Shown: one piece after another, positions 17,961-27,265 of the stretch | Layout: the number at the start of each line of letters is the position of its first letter | How positions within the stretch are numbered: position 1 is the first letter of the stretch | Assembly: GCF_900142475.1 (NCBI RefSeq) | Contig: NZ_FRAY01000007.1 | Location: 93,930 to 157,929 of the forward strand | Reading direction: 5' to 3' | From: Fibrobacter sp. UWH4 | Lineage (GTDB): Bacteria; Fibrobacterota; Fibrobacteria; Fibrobacterales; Fibrobacteraceae | Length of the DNA stretch: 64,000 nucleotides | Made by a program: the position numbers and the translations under genes | Notes under the pieces: generated by a model | Databases searched by the model: none | What the model saw: the letters and a program-made list of their open reading frames with translations, nothing else | Told to the model about the DNA's origin: nothing

Positions 17961-17978
17961 ACAAGTGTACCCATTGTT

Positions 17979-19223
17979 CTATTTCTTTGCGAATTTAAGG
18001 CTTTTTTGCATTCCTGACGGGAATGTTACAACTATGGCATACGTCCCGGAAGGCAGCCAGGACAGGTCTAAGGAGCCCCGGAAATTGCCCCGCCAGGTAA
18101 CCGAGCCGTTCACGGAGACGACAGCGCAACGGTATTCGCCCCCATTCCCGAAAGCCACCAGCTTGCTGCCGACCACGCCGACATGGGCAAGCTGTTTCCA
18201 GTTCGAAGGCAGACGAGTCAGAGAATCCGACGACGAATCCCGTTTCAAGGAATCAACCTTCGCGGAATCCAGAGGATCGACTACCTGTGACTTTGCATCA
18301 CGTGCCATATTGAAGAAACTGATCATTTTGTCCAAATTCTCGGAGACGTACATTTCGCTGCCGCCATGGGTTCCACCCGCCACCGAGACAAGTTCCGTCA
18401 CGACATCATGCTTTTTCAGAGAATCGTAGAGTTCCTGGCTCTGTTCCTTATTTACAATTTGGTCCGATGTTCCATGGAACAAGATAATAGGCGGATCGTC
18501 TTCGCTGGCATAGTACGGCGAACTCGCCACCATCCATTTATCCTTGTTGCCTTCGCGCTCGGCACCGATAAAGGCGCCTTCGTAAGTTCCGCTACCCATA
18601 AAATTATTGATAGGATTCATGGTATAAATATCGGTCGGGGGCGACCACAGCGATGCAGCATCGATACAGCTGCTGTACTGCGTAAAATCGCCTAAGTCAC
18701 CTACCAAGTCAACCGTCACAGCGCCGGACTTGCCTTCTTTCAAGCCACAGGTTGTCGCTACAAGACTTGATAGGTGACCGCCCGAGGAGAACCCAGACAT
18801 AGCGATAAAACTCGTGTCGATTTTGTACTTAGCCGCATTGCCGCGAATAAAGCGGACAACGGCCTTAAGGTCGTGCAACTGCGCCGGGTAAATGGCATCG
18901 CTTGCGGAGCGGTGATTCGGCGTCACAAGCGCGTATCCGGCCTTCAATAGTGCCGAGCCGATTGTATTCAGGTCCGCAGAGCCCTTCATATTATTCATGC
19001 TCCAGGCGCTACCGTAAGTATGAATCACCACCGGATAAGCATCCTTCGTTTCTTTGGGCAGGTAGATGTCCAATGTATGGAAAGTCTTTCCGTCGCCTGC
19101 ATAATTCAAGTCGGCAAATTTTTCGGAGTATTCAATTTTACCCTGACCTTGCTGACCGCCAAAACCTTGCGCAAACGCAGACACCGCTACAGCGAGGCAG
19201 GTCACCGCCACAATCTTATTCAT
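17979..19223 (-). CDS. Secreted alpha/beta-hydrolase esterase (BD-FAE-like) with sorting tail
   Basis: About 414 residues from the ATG at 19223 (AGAGGA upstream). Signal peptide ends ...VSAFAQ. The alpha/beta hydrolase core shows a nucleophile in GFSSGGH (about Ser147), acid in GTSDQIV and histidine in GGTHGG, with an HTYGSAW oxyanion segment. This matches the bacterial feruloyl/acetyl esterase group acting on xylan side chains. A serine/lysine linker and a beta tail (VTWRGNFRGSLDLSWLPSG) end the protein. Likely deacetylates or deferuloylates hemicellulose near the cell surface. Confidence 0.8.
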   Translation of the reverse strand: MNKIVAVTCLAVAVSAFAQGFGGQQGQGKIEYSEKFADLNYAGDGKTFHTLDIYLPKETKDAYPVVIHTYGSAWSMNNMKGSADLNTIGSALLKAGYALVTPNHRSASDAIYPAQLHDLKAVVRFIRGNAAKYKIDTSFIAMSGFSSGGHLSSLVATTCGLKEGKSGAVTVDLVGDLGDFTQYSSCIDAASLWSPPTDIYTMNPINNFMGSGTYEGAFIGAEREGNKDKWMVASSPYYASEDDPPIILFHGTSDQIVNKEQSQELYDSLKKHDVVTELVSVAGGTHGGSEMYVSENLDKMISFFNMARDAKSQVVDPLDSAKVDSLKRDSSSDSLTRLPSNWKQLAHVGVVGSKLVAFGNGGEYRCAVVSVNGSVTWRGNFRGSLDLSWLPSGTYAIVVTFPSGMQKSLKFAKK

Positions 19224-19272
19224 ACTCAATCCTCTTCCAAACAGGCAAAATTGCCTATAAAGTAATATAAAT

Positions 19273-19303
19273 CAAAAAAGTCGCCCCGCTCCGGAGCGAC
19301 TCA
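19273..19303 (-). terminator. Intrinsic terminator after dxr
   Basis: On the minus strand AGTCGC...GGCGACT (GC-rich stem) is followed by six T, 26 nt past the dxr stop. Confidence 0.7.
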
Positions 19304-19328
19304 AAATTCTGTTGTACAAGATTACAAC

Positions 19329-20477
19329 TTACTTGATCAGGTCGAGTGTCAGTCGACGGGCTTCGGCGTCGGCTTCAAGCACCTGGTCGAGCGTCAGGTG
19401 ACCGGTCACGTTCGGGGCACCGGCCATAATCGTTTCCACATGGCGCGGAATGTCGGTAAACTTGAGGTTACCCTTGAGGAAGGCGTCCACGAGAACTTCG
19501 TTCGCGGCATTCATCATCGAAGGCACGATACCGCCACGGCGGCCCGCCTCGAACGCAAGGGCGAGGCAGCGGAACTTATTAAAGTCCGGTTCGAAGAAGG
19601 TCAGTTTCGCGAGCGTCGGCAGGTCGAGACGCTTGGTATCGAGCGGCAGACGGTCGGGCCACGTGAGCGCCACCTGAATCGGGATGCGCATGTCGGGGGC
19701 ACCGAGCTGGGCCATCAGCGAACCGTCGCGGAACTGCACCAGCGAATGCACCATGGACTGCGGGTGCACCACCACCTTGATCTGATCATACGGAATGTGG
19801 AAGAGGAAGTGAGCTTCGAGCACTTCGAGACCCTTGTTCATCATGGAGGCAGAGTCGATGGTAATCTTCTTGCCCATGCTCCACACCGGGTGATTCAAGG
19901 CGTCTGCCACGGTGATGTTTTCAAACTTTTCAATGGGCCATTCGCGGAAGGGACCACCGGATGCCGTGATTTCGAGAAATTCCACTTCGGATTCGCGCTT
20001 GCCGCCTTCGAGGCACTGGAAGATGGCGCTGTGTTCGGAATCAATCGGCGTGATGAAGGACTTCGGATTTTCGGCAAGCTTGTCCCAAATGACAGGGCCT
20101 GCCATGACCATGGTTTCTTTGTTTGCAAGAGCCACATGCTTGCCGTGTTCGATAGCGGTAATCGTCGGGAGGCATCCCACGGCGCCCATCAGCGAGTTAA
20201 TGATGATATCGGCCTTCGGGTCGGCAGCGAGTTCGCAAAGGCCTTCCATGCCCACGAGCACCTTCATGCCGAGTACACTCTCGAGTTCCTTGGCGGCATT
20301 CGGGTCGAACATGCACACACGTTCCACCTTGTACTTGCGCACGATTTCGGCAACTTTGGCCACACTGCTGTTTGCGGCAACGGCATAAAGATTGAAGATA
20401 TCGGAATGCTGGTGAATGACATCGACGCTAGAAGTACCGATAGAACCGGTCGCACCGAGAAGAACTACGTTTTTCAT
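19329..20477 (-). CDS. dxr: 1-deoxy-D-xylulose 5-phosphate reductoisomerase
   Basis: 382 residues. Converts DXP to MEP with NADPH, the first committed step of MEP isoprenoid synthesis. The nucleotide loop GATGSIGTSS is at 9-18, the metal/substrate residues lie in TPIDSEHSAIFQ, the flexible loop is PVWSMGKKITIDSASMMNKG, and MVHSLVQFRDGS follows. Normal length. GAGG lies 8 nt upstream of the ATG. The product feeds UppS, encoded 2.5 kb upstream in the same orientation. Confidence 0.96.
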   Translation of the reverse strand: MKNVVLLGATGSIGTSSVDVIHQHSDIFNLYAVAANSSVAKVAEIVRKYKVERVCMFDPNAAKELESVLGMKVLVGMEGLCELAADPKADIIINSLMGAVGCLPTITAIEHGKHVALANKETMVMAGPVIWDKLAENPKSFITPIDSEHSAIFQCLEGGKRESEVEFLEITASGGPFREWPIEKFENITVADALNHPVWSMGKKITIDSASMMNKGLEVLEAHFLFHIPYDQIKVVVHPQSMVHSLVQFRDGSLMAQLGAPDMRIPIQVALTWPDRLPLDTKRLDLPTLAKLTFFEPDFNKFRCLALAFEAGRRGGIVPSMMNAANEVLVDAFLKGNLKFTDIPRHVETIMAGAPNVTGHLTLDQVLEADAEARRLTLDLIK

Positions 20478-20567
20478 TTTGAAGCCTCTTTTTTATACAG
20501 CTAAAAAGATAAAAAAATGGCAGGACGACGCCCACCATTCTAAAGAGAGAGGTTTAAACTTTTTCGA

Positions 20568-21884
20568 CTACAGTCGAACCTTACGTGTCTTGTTACCGAC
20601 TTTCACAATATACACACCCTTGGCTCCGGTATAAACCTTCTGTTCAACACCGAGACCACGGGTAGTGCGCACCTGATGGCCAAGGCTGTTGAACACCGTG
20701 ATTTCTTTGCCCTGGGCGCCACCGACCACAATGTAGTTGTCGGAAGACCTGTACACAGAGAATTGGAAATTGTCCTGAATTTCAGATGCAATTGCCCACG
20801 GGTTTTCGGAACTAGAGGAAACAACTTCGCTGCTGGAAGAAGACTCCGGTTCCGGAGCTGCATTTGCATTGGTCACGACAATCTTGCCTGCATTGGGCAC
20901 CGCGTCAAAGTAAACATAGCCGCCATCCACCTTGGATTCAAGCTTTGCGCCATCCTGCGTCACTTCGACCTTGCTCCAGTCGGTTTTCACCTTGATGGAA
21001 AGCGGGTAGTCGTACTTGGAAATGTTGTCTGCAATGCTATGCTTGAGTTCGAAAGCCATGGAGTTTGCAGAGCCGCCGTCCTGCGGTTCAATTTTCGAGG
21101 CCTTGCGTTCCTTGATGTACATGGCGACATAGCCCATCGGGGCAACCCAAATGTCCTTATCTTTCTGCTGAGCATACTGGAGAGCGCCATCCATTCCATT
21201 CGCATCGGTCGGAGAATAGTCTGCAAAGCCATTGGTCTTGAACTGGAAACCATGCGTGAGGAATGCAACCCAACCGCCTTGTTGAACAGCTTTGTCCATG
21301 TTGCCCTTAAAATCGCTGGTTCCCTGATTACCCGTCATGAGCGCAGAGACTGCAGCCCAGTTGCTCGGGCCATCCTTGCCCATGATATCGGGACCGCCCT
21401 TCCAGCTTCCGTTACAAATTCTTCCGACAACGTAATTCTGAAGAACCTGGGCGTCACCCGGAGTATCGCAGTTCGGGTAAGCGAGAGTGACGACACCATA
21501 TTTCTGCTGAATCTTTTGGCTGATTGTCCCCTTGGACGAAGAAATTTCATTAGCGGGCATCGGCTTTCCATTGGGGTGACTGTCGCTATGGCTTGCGATT
21601 TCGTGACCAGCATCGGACAATTTCTGAACACCACTCCAGTTGAGCATTCCATTGTTGCCACCGCCATTGGCCCAATTAGTGACGATATTGAAAGTCGCCT
21701 TATAACCGTACTTTTCGAACATGGGAAGAGCGACATCGACATCGCTTTGCGGGCCATCGTCAAAAGTGAAGGAAACCGCTGCCTTGCGGAAACCCGACCA
21801 GGTGGCAATTTCTGCATTCTGAGCAAAAACCATGGAAGAGCCCATGGCAATCAGAGCCGCGATAGAAAATTTTTTATAATCCAT
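20568..21884 (-). CDS. Secreted polysaccharide deacetylase (CE4/NodB fold)
   Basis: About 438 residues from the ATG at 21884, which gives a signal peptide (MDYKKFSIAALIAMGSSMVFA). The NodB domain has the metal/base motif TFDDGPQSD and the HSDSHPNG motif 2, then LAYPNCD and a late LTHGF motif. A domain of unknown type, a short Ser/Glu linker and a sorting-like tail (ITVFNSLGHQV ... GVYIVKVGN) follow. Substrate could be acetyl-xylan or an amino-sugar polymer. Inserted between cdsA and dxr, which are usually adjacent. Confidence 0.82.
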   Translation of the reverse strand: MDYKKFSIAALIAMGSSMVFAQNAEIATWSGFRKAAVSFTFDDGPQSDVDVALPMFEKYGYKATFNIVTNWANGGGNNGMLNWSGVQKLSDAGHEIASHSDSHPNGKPMPANEISSSKGTISQKIQQKYGVVTLAYPNCDTPGDAQVLQNYVVGRICNGSWKGGPDIMGKDGPSNWAAVSALMTGNQGTSDFKGNMDKAVQQGGWVAFLTHGFQFKTNGFADYSPTDANGMDGALQYAQQKDKDIWVAPMGYVAMYIKERKASKIEPQDGGSANSMAFELKHSIADNISKYDYPLSIKVKTDWSKVEVTQDGAKLESKVDGGYVYFDAVPNAGKIVVTNANAAPEPESSSSSEVVSSSSENPWAIASEIQDNFQFSVYRSSDNYIVVGGAQGKEITVFNSLGHQVRTTRGLGVEQKVYTGAKGVYIVKVGNKTRKVRL

Positions 21885-22017
21885 ACTCACGCAATCCTCG
21901 TGTTGTTTTACACCTATAAATATATATAGGGGGGTAACAATACTCAATAAGAGTGATGGACTATCCGTTGTAAGCAAAAACAACGAATGTAAACGAAGCT
22001 AAACAATCTGTTTTCAG

Positions 22018-22046
22018 AATAAACGCCCCAGACCTAGTCCGGGGCA
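22018..22046 (-). terminator. Intrinsic terminator after cdsA
   Basis: On the minus strand GCCCC-ggactaggtct-GGGGC is followed by GTTTATT, about 32 nt beyond the cdsA stop. Confidence 0.6.
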
Positions 22047-22077
22047 AGCCATTCAAATCCAGTACGACAGCAACGGA

Positions 22078-22959
22078 TTACGCCAGTTTCTGGAAGAAAT
22101 CCATGAGCAGGTAGAGAGCGGGGGCAGCAAGGAAGAAGGAATCGCAACGGTCAAGAACGCCACCATGGCCGACAAACAGGTTGCCGGAATCCTTGGTACC
22201 GCTCCAACGCTTGAGGGCTGACATCAACAGATCGCCCACCTGACCCGCAACAGTCACAAGCAGGCCAAGACCAATGGCCTTCGCCCAGTCGATATCCACG
22301 TTAAAGCAACCGAGAGCGGCGCTGCACTTTGCCCAGTAGGCAATCCACGCGACCGTCGCGACAGAACCCGCTACAGAACCTTCCCAGGTTTTCTTGGGGC
22401 TAATGCTCGGCGCAAACAGGTGCCGGCCGAAAGGACCCTTGCCCGCCGCGAACTTTCCGAAGAAATACGCCACCGTGTCGCAAAGCCATACGCCCGTCAT
22501 CACCAGGATAAACGGATAGCAATGTTCAAAGCCCCGACCGTTACCCATCATGAGCACGTTCATGCCACCCCAGAGACCCACGTAGAGCGGGGCGCCGAGC
22601 TGCATCACAAGCCACGGGAAAAGGTGATCGATTTCCACCTTCGCAAAGGCCACGCCGATATAGATTGCAAAAATCACGAGGAAGGTCATGCCGACCACAT
22701 AAGGCACGGCTGGCATACCAAAGTAGCTGCCCTTGGAAAGCGCCCATGCGAGCGTCAAAGCCAAGGAAGCTGCAAAAGAAAGGTAACGGGTATCGGGCCC
22801 CTTGTACATCTTGGAGGCCATGCCCGCCCATTCCCAGGCGCCCACGCCCGCGATAAAGCACATCAGGCCAATGCGGCTGAAGTCATTAAACCACAGCAAG
22901 AAAAATACAATCGGAATGGCGATAAACGCCGTTATCAATCGCTGCGCAAGATTACTCAT
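22078..22959 (-). CDS. cdsA: Phosphatidate cytidylyltransferase
   Basis: About 293 residues from the ATG at 22959, preceded by AAGGTG. Makes CDP-diacylglycerol from CTP and phosphatidate in the inner membrane. Eight or so hydrophobic helices and the C-terminal CDP-alcohol signature (SALKRWSGTKDSGNLFVGHGGVLDRCDS) are present. It overlaps the end of uppS by 8 nt, indicating coupling. A TTG at 22974 is a less likely start. Confidence 0.94.
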   Translation of the reverse strand: MSNLAQRLITAFIAIPIVFFLLWFNDFSRIGLMCFIAGVGAWEWAGMASKMYKGPDTRYLSFAASLALTLAWALSKGSYFGMPAVPYVVGMTFLVIFAIYIGVAFAKVEIDHLFPWLVMQLGAPLYVGLWGGMNVLMMGNGRGFEHCYPFILVMTGVWLCDTVAYFFGKFAAGKGPFGRHLFAPSISPKKTWEGSVAGSVATVAWIAYWAKCSAALGCFNVDIDWAKAIGLGLLVTVAGQVGDLLMSALKRWSGTKDSGNLFVGHGGVLDRCDSFFLAAPALYLLMDFFQKLA

Positions 22960-23662
22960 GCAACACCTTCCCAAAACGTCTTTCTCGAGTCTTGAAGAAC
23001 TCGACGGCCTTCAAGAATTCTTCCTTGGTAAAGTCGGGCCAAAGCGTATCCGTTACATAGAATTCGCTGTAGGCGGCCTGCCAAAGCAGATAATTCGAAA
23101 GCCTGAACTCTCCGCCCGTACGAATCACGAGATCCGGATCGGGCGCTCCCTTTAAATAAAGATTCTTTGCAAATAAACTCTCGTCGATGTCTTCGACCTT
23201 GAGCGTACCCGCCGCCACCTGGGCGGCGATTGCCTTGGCGGCATCCACGATTTCCTGACGGCCACCATAAGAGATAGCGAGATTCAGCTGCATCCCCGTG
23301 TTGTTCGCCGTCTTGTCGATTGCGGACTGGAGACTTGCACGCGGCTTGTCCGGCAAACGGTTCATGTTGCCGATGACCGTAAGCTTCACGTTCTTTTCCA
23401 TGAGGTCGGGAATTTCCTTGACGACCATCTCGATGAGGAGGTTCATCAGGTAATCCACTTCCTTGGAGGGGCGGCCCCAGTTCTCGGAGCTGAACACGTA
23501 AAGCGTCATGTGTTCGAGCTTAAGGTTTACGCCCACCTCGACCGCATCGATTGTCGCCTGGGTACCCTTACGGTGTCCCAGGAAACGTTCGAGACCACGG
23601 CTACGAGCCCAACGCCCGTTACCGTCCATAATGATGGCGACATGTCTAAGCTGATTTGCCAC
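22952..23662 (-). CDS. uppS: Undecaprenyl diphosphate synthase (cis-prenyltransferase)
   Basis: 236 residues. Condenses isopentenyl units onto FPP to make the C55 lipid carrier for peptidoglycan. MDGNGRWA with the catalytic Asp, GHRKGTQA, LTLYVFSSENWGRP and the late DPDLVIRTGGEFRLSNYLLWQ are all intact. It starts 12 nt after frr and overlaps cdsA. Confidence 0.96.
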   Translation of the reverse strand: MANQLRHVAIIMDGNGRWARSRGLERFLGHRKGTQATIDAVEVGVNLKLEHMTLYVFSSENWGRPSKEVDYLMNLLIEMVVKEIPDLMEKNVKLTVIGNMNRLPDKPRASLQSAIDKTANNTGMQLNLAISYGGRQEIVDAAKAIAAQVAAGTLKVEDIDESLFAKNLYLKGAPDPDLVIRTGGEFRLSNYLLWQAAYSEFYVTDTLWPDFTKEEFLKAVEFFKTRERRFGKVLHE

Positions 23663-23674
23663 GCAAACCCCGGA

Positions 23675-24208
23675 CTACACCTTGAGGATGTCCGCTTCCT
23701 TTTCGGCGAGCAGACGGTCAATTTCGGCGATAGCCTTGTCGGTTGCCTTCTGGATTTCGTCCTGCTGCTTCTTGACTTCGTCTTCGGGCATTTCCTTGTT
23801 CTTCTTGAGAGAGTCGTTCGCATCGCGGCGGATGTTGCGGATAGCCACGCGGCCTTCTTCGGCATGCTTGCGGGCAATCTTCGCGAGTTCCTGGCGGCGT
23901 TCCGTGGTAAGGATCGGGAGGCTCACGCGGATGCAGTTGCCGTCCTTCATCGGAGTAAGGCCGATGTTTGCAGCGAGGATAGCCTTTTCAATCGGGTCGA
24001 CCATGGTCTTTTCCCACGGAGAGACCAGCAGCATACGCGGTTCCGGAACAGAAACCTTGGCCACCTGAGAAATCGGGGTCGGGGTGCCGTAGTAGTCGAT
24101 ACGCACGTCGTTCAGGATAGCGGGGCTAGCCTGGCCTGCGCGGATCTTGGAAAATTCACGTTCGGTGGCCTCGATGGCCTTGCTCATCTTATCGGAATAT
24201 TCAGACAT
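23675..24208 (-). CDS. frr: Ribosome recycling factor
   Basis: 177 residues. Splits post-termination ribosomes together with EF-G. Conserved FSKIRAGQASPAILNDVRIDYYG, QVAKVSVPEPRMLLVSPWEK and the three-helix bundle end (RNIRRDANDSLKK) are visible. Slightly shorter than the usual 185 residues but complete. Separated from pyrH by an intrinsic terminator, so it probably has its own promoter in 24209-24330. Confidence 0.96.
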   Translation of the reverse strand: MSEYSDKMSKAIEATEREFSKIRAGQASPAILNDVRIDYYGTPTPISQVAKVSVPEPRMLLVSPWEKTMVDPIEKAILAANIGLTPMKDGNCIRVSLPILTTERRQELAKIARKHAEEGRVAIRNIRRDANDSLKKNKEMPEDEVKKQQDEIQKATDKAIAEIDRLLAEKEADILKV

Positions 24209-24329
24209 ATTTCTCTGTTCCTAGTTACGCCCTGCGGGCTAGTTCCTATACTAGATAAAAGTGAATGGTTTTCAGTTATTTCTAGGATAAATATACATAA
24301 AAGCCGGACCGGTATTACAATTTCGACCT

Positions 24330-24366
24330 ATTAAAAAAGCAAAAACGCCCCGCAGTTGCAAGGGCG
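24330..24366 (-). terminator. Intrinsic terminator after pyrH
   Basis: On the minus strand CGCCC-ttgcaactgcg-GGGCG is followed by TTTTTGCTTTTTT. It splits the otherwise co-directional pyrH and frr. Confidence 0.75.
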
Positions 24367-24389
24367 CGAAATTGTAAGTTATTTATAAT

Positions 24390-25097
24390 TTAGCAGTGCA
24401 CCAGCGTGCCGAGGTCACCGTTGATGGCCGCGCGGGAGAGGTTGCCCTTTTCCATCTTGAACACGAAGATGGGCATGTTGTTTTCCATGCAGAGGGCGAC
24501 GGCTGCGGTATCCATGACCTTGAGACCGCGGGAAATGACTTCCTTGTAGCTGATGTCGTCAAAGCGAGTTGCAGTCGGATCCTTGACCGGGTCTGCGGTG
24601 TAGATGCCGTCGACCTTGGTAGCCTTCATGATGACGTCGCATTCGCTCTCGATAGCGCGGAGGGCGGCGCAACTGTCGGTGGTGAAGAACGGGTTACCCG
24701 TACCGGCGGAGAAGATGACCACGGAGCCTGCGGACAAAAGCTTGAGGGCCTTGCGGCGGTCGAAGAATTCGCAGACCGGTTCCATGCGGATGGCAGACAT
24801 CACCACGGAGTCGACACCCTGCTTGTCCAAAGCATCTTGCATGGCGAGGCCGTTCATCACGGTGCCAAGCATGCCCATGGCATCGCCCTGGGCGCGGTTC
24901 ATACCACCTGCAGAAGCGGAAATGCCGCGAACGAGGTTGCCGCCACCAATCACGAGCGCGACCTGCACGCCCTGCTTGACGATGGAGGCAATTTCAGACG
25001 CCATGTCAGAGAGAATCTGGTTGTCGATACCGTGGCCCTTTTCGCCTGCGAGGGCTTCGCCACTGAGCTTGAGAAGAATGCGCTTGAATTTTGACAT
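24390..25097 (-). CDS. pyrH: UMP kinase
   Basis: 235 residues. Phosphorylates UMP to UDP; hexameric amino acid kinase fold. KRILLKLSGEALAG at the N-terminus, VIGGGNLVRG, a central AIRMEPVCEFFDRRKA and GTGNPFFTTDSCAALRA are typical. Usually follows rpsB-tsf; here those genes lie 19 kb away at 44599-46225. Confidence 0.96.
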   Translation of the reverse strand: MSKFKRILLKLSGEALAGEKGHGIDNQILSDMASEIASIVKQGVQVALVIGGGNLVRGISASAGGMNRAQGDAMGMLGTVMNGLAMQDALDKQGVDSVVMSAIRMEPVCEFFDRRKALKLLSAGSVVIFSAGTGNPFFTTDSCAALRAIESECDVIMKATKVDGIYTADPVKDPTATRFDDISYKEVISRGLKVMDTAAVALCMENNMPIFVFKMEKGNLSRAAINGDLGTLVHC

Positions 25098-25304
25098 AGT
25101 TTTTAGTAGGAAGTAGGAAGTTAGAAGTAGACTATGAAAAGAATCTCTAGTAACATCCTAGGGTTAATGTTTTCATTCAGAGGAAATGTAATAAAAACAG
25201 GCTATAGCAAGTTTGTAAAAATCATATTTCTGGAGCGATACGATACTTTTCGCCAAAAAAGAATATACTATTAGATTAGTGTTTGTTTCGGCCATGGGAT
25301 GTTT

Positions 25305-27212
25305 ATGAAAAACAAAATTTTACCGTTCAGTATTTTATCGGGTTTGTTATTGCTCCCCGCAACACTTTTTGCCGATATCGTGTACCAGGGGAAGCGCGTC
25401 CAGGAATGGCCCGAAGAAGCCCGACCCACATTCACCGGATCCAAAGCAAGCGCGTCCAGTTCCGGTTTAGCGAGAGCAGTTGCAACACAAACGAAAGGCC
25501 ACTACGCCGCCCCCAAAGGCAAAATCTACAGTCTCACGCTCCTCGTCGATTTCTCGGACAAGCCCGCCCCCGTTACAGCGGACGAAGTCGAGGAATGGCT
25601 CAACAAGGAAGGCTTCAATAGGGACGGCTGCAATGGTTCCGTACGCGACTACTACCTTGACGTTTCTAACGGACAACTGGACCTCACGAACGAAGTCTAC
25701 GGCTGGTACCGCGCCCAGCATCCGAAGTCATGGTACGAAGGCCTGAACGGATACTCGGGTTCCGACTCGCTCATGAAAGAAGTATTCGCGTATTTCGATT
25801 CTCAGGTTGATTTTTCGCGCTATGACAACGACAAGGACGGCACTACCGAAGCCATCAACATCGTATACGCCGGCGCCGGACAAACTTGGGGACAGGGCCT
25901 GTGGCCGCATTCCGGATGGTCCAGCGAAAAGCGCGATGGCGTAAAGCTCACGCACCATCAGATGACGGACATGCCGGGCAAGTTTTCGATATATGTTTTT
26001 GTGCATGAATCGGGGCACATGATCTTTGGCTGGCCGGACCTCTACTGGTATGGCGACTACTGCACCATGGGCAACCGCGCGAACGACTTGAATCCCGTCG
26101 CGATTAACGACTTCTACCGTGCGGACCAGGGCTGGATTCCGTTCGTAGACATCACGAGCGAAGATGTAGACAACGTAACAGGCCTCGAAGTTACGAAGCC
26201 GGGAGAGTTCTGCTACCGCTACAAGAACCCCGCAAGGCCAAACCAAGAAGGTTTAGTTTGGTCTTACGTACGCAACACGGGCCGCAACAAGGTACTCGCT
26301 GGGAGCGGCCTCTTGATGCAACACTACGATTTTTCCATCGAAGGCAATTCCGCTTCGGATAAGCTGGGACTCCGAATCGTGCACGCGAACGCCGCAGGCA
26401 AATCAAGCGACGACGTTGCCGACCAGTGGCCAAGCCCGGGCAGCACAGCCAACACGTTCTTCAAGAGCGGAACCTATGCGGAATTTTCAGATGACGCCTA
26501 CCCCGCTATCCGCTGGTATAACGGCTCCAAGACAGGCCTCAAGATTACTGACATCGGGACGCCCGGCGAAACGCTCACGTTCTGCATCGGCGAGAACTGC
26601 TCCGAACCCTCGTCCAGTTCGTCGACAGTGGCAAGTTCCAGCAGCGTCGCTGAAATCACCATCCAGAAAATCGCACTTGAGACAACGCTCCCAATAAGCG
26701 ACAGCTATGCGCCCGTAACGATCGACCTGAACGGCAGCGAAGTCGCAAGCATCCTCGGCATCAAGCGCACCGAAATTGAAGACAAAGTAAAATTCTACGG
26801 TGTAGAACCGAACGGCAAACTCGACAGCAATACTACCGGTGAAGGCTCCGGTCATTGGTTCGACAAGGACGGCAAAATTGTCACCTGGGACCCGAACGGC
26901 TCCAGCATCGTGTTCTCCAATGTGGACCTCACGACCATGACCACAAAAATCGGTCACATGCCAGGTAAAGTCAAAGCCGGAGACACCTTCACCGTGCGAC
27001 AAGCGCTCGTTTACGGCAGTAAGCAAGTCACCTTTGAAATCAAGGTAACAATCGAAGGCGGCACCACCGTCATCACCAACCTGCGCAAGGCAAAATACGG
27101 CAAGCCCGGCAGCAAGATATTCAATGTGCTCGGAAAACCCGTCGGAGTACGCAACGCCAATGGCGCTCTGCCCGATTTGCCCAAGGGCATTTATGTGGAA
27201 GTGGCGAAATAG
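25305..27212 (+). CDS. Secreted M6-family metalloprotease
   Basis: About 635 residues with a signal peptide (KNKILPFSILSGLLLLPATLFA). The M6 (immune inhibitor A-like) domain carries the zinc motif HESGH (His236, Glu237, His240 counted from the ATG at 25299), preceded by DNDKDGTTEAINIVYAG and followed by WPDLYWYGDYCTMGN. After a serine linker at about 435-450 there is a beta domain of the DUF4859 type (GHWFDKDGKIVTW, as recalled) and a short sorting-like tail (GSKIFNVLGKPVG). Two ATG codons 6 nt apart are possible starts; the second has better spacing to GGGA. Confidence 0.82.
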   Translation: MKNKILPFSILSGLLLLPATLFADIVYQGKRVQEWPEEARPTFTGSKASASSSGLARAVATQTKGHYAAPKGKIYSLTLLVDFSDKPAPVTADEVEEWLNKEGFNRDGCNGSVRDYYLDVSNGQLDLTNEVYGWYRAQHPKSWYEGLNGYSGSDSLMKEVFAYFDSQVDFSRYDNDKDGTTEAINIVYAGAGQTWGQGLWPHSGWSSEKRDGVKLTHHQMTDMPGKFSIYVFVHESGHMIFGWPDLYWYGDYCTMGNRANDLNPVAINDFYRADQGWIPFVDITSEDVDNVTGLEVTKPGEFCYRYKNPARPNQEGLVWSYVRNTGRNKVLAGSGLLMQHYDFSIEGNSASDKLGLRIVHANAAGKSSDDVADQWPSPGSTANTFFKSGTYAEFSDDAYPAIRWYNGSKTGLKITDIGTPGETLTFCIGENCSEPSSSSSTVASSSSVAEITIQKIALETTLPISDSYAPVTIDLNGSEVASILGIKRTEIEDKVKFYGVEPNGKLDSNTTGEGSGHWFDKDGKIVTWDPNGSSIVFSNVDLTTMTTKIGHMPGKVKAGDTFTVRQALVYGSKQVTFEIKVTIEGGTTVITNLRKAKYGKPGSKIFNVLGKPVGVRNANGALPDLPKGIYVEVAK

Positions 27213-27230
27213 GGGTGAACGTCATACCTA

Positions 27231-27259
27231 TTGCTTTTCGCACGGTTTTATTGTATATT
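27231..27259 (+). promoter_or_regulatory. Sigma70-type promoter for the structured leader and Rpn gene
   Basis: TTGCTT (27231-27236) and TATATT (27254-27259) with a 17-nt spacer, predicting a start near 27266. The first codon of the downstream nuclease is at 27695, giving a leader of about 430 nt. Confidence 0.6.
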
Positions 27260-27265
27260 TATTCA

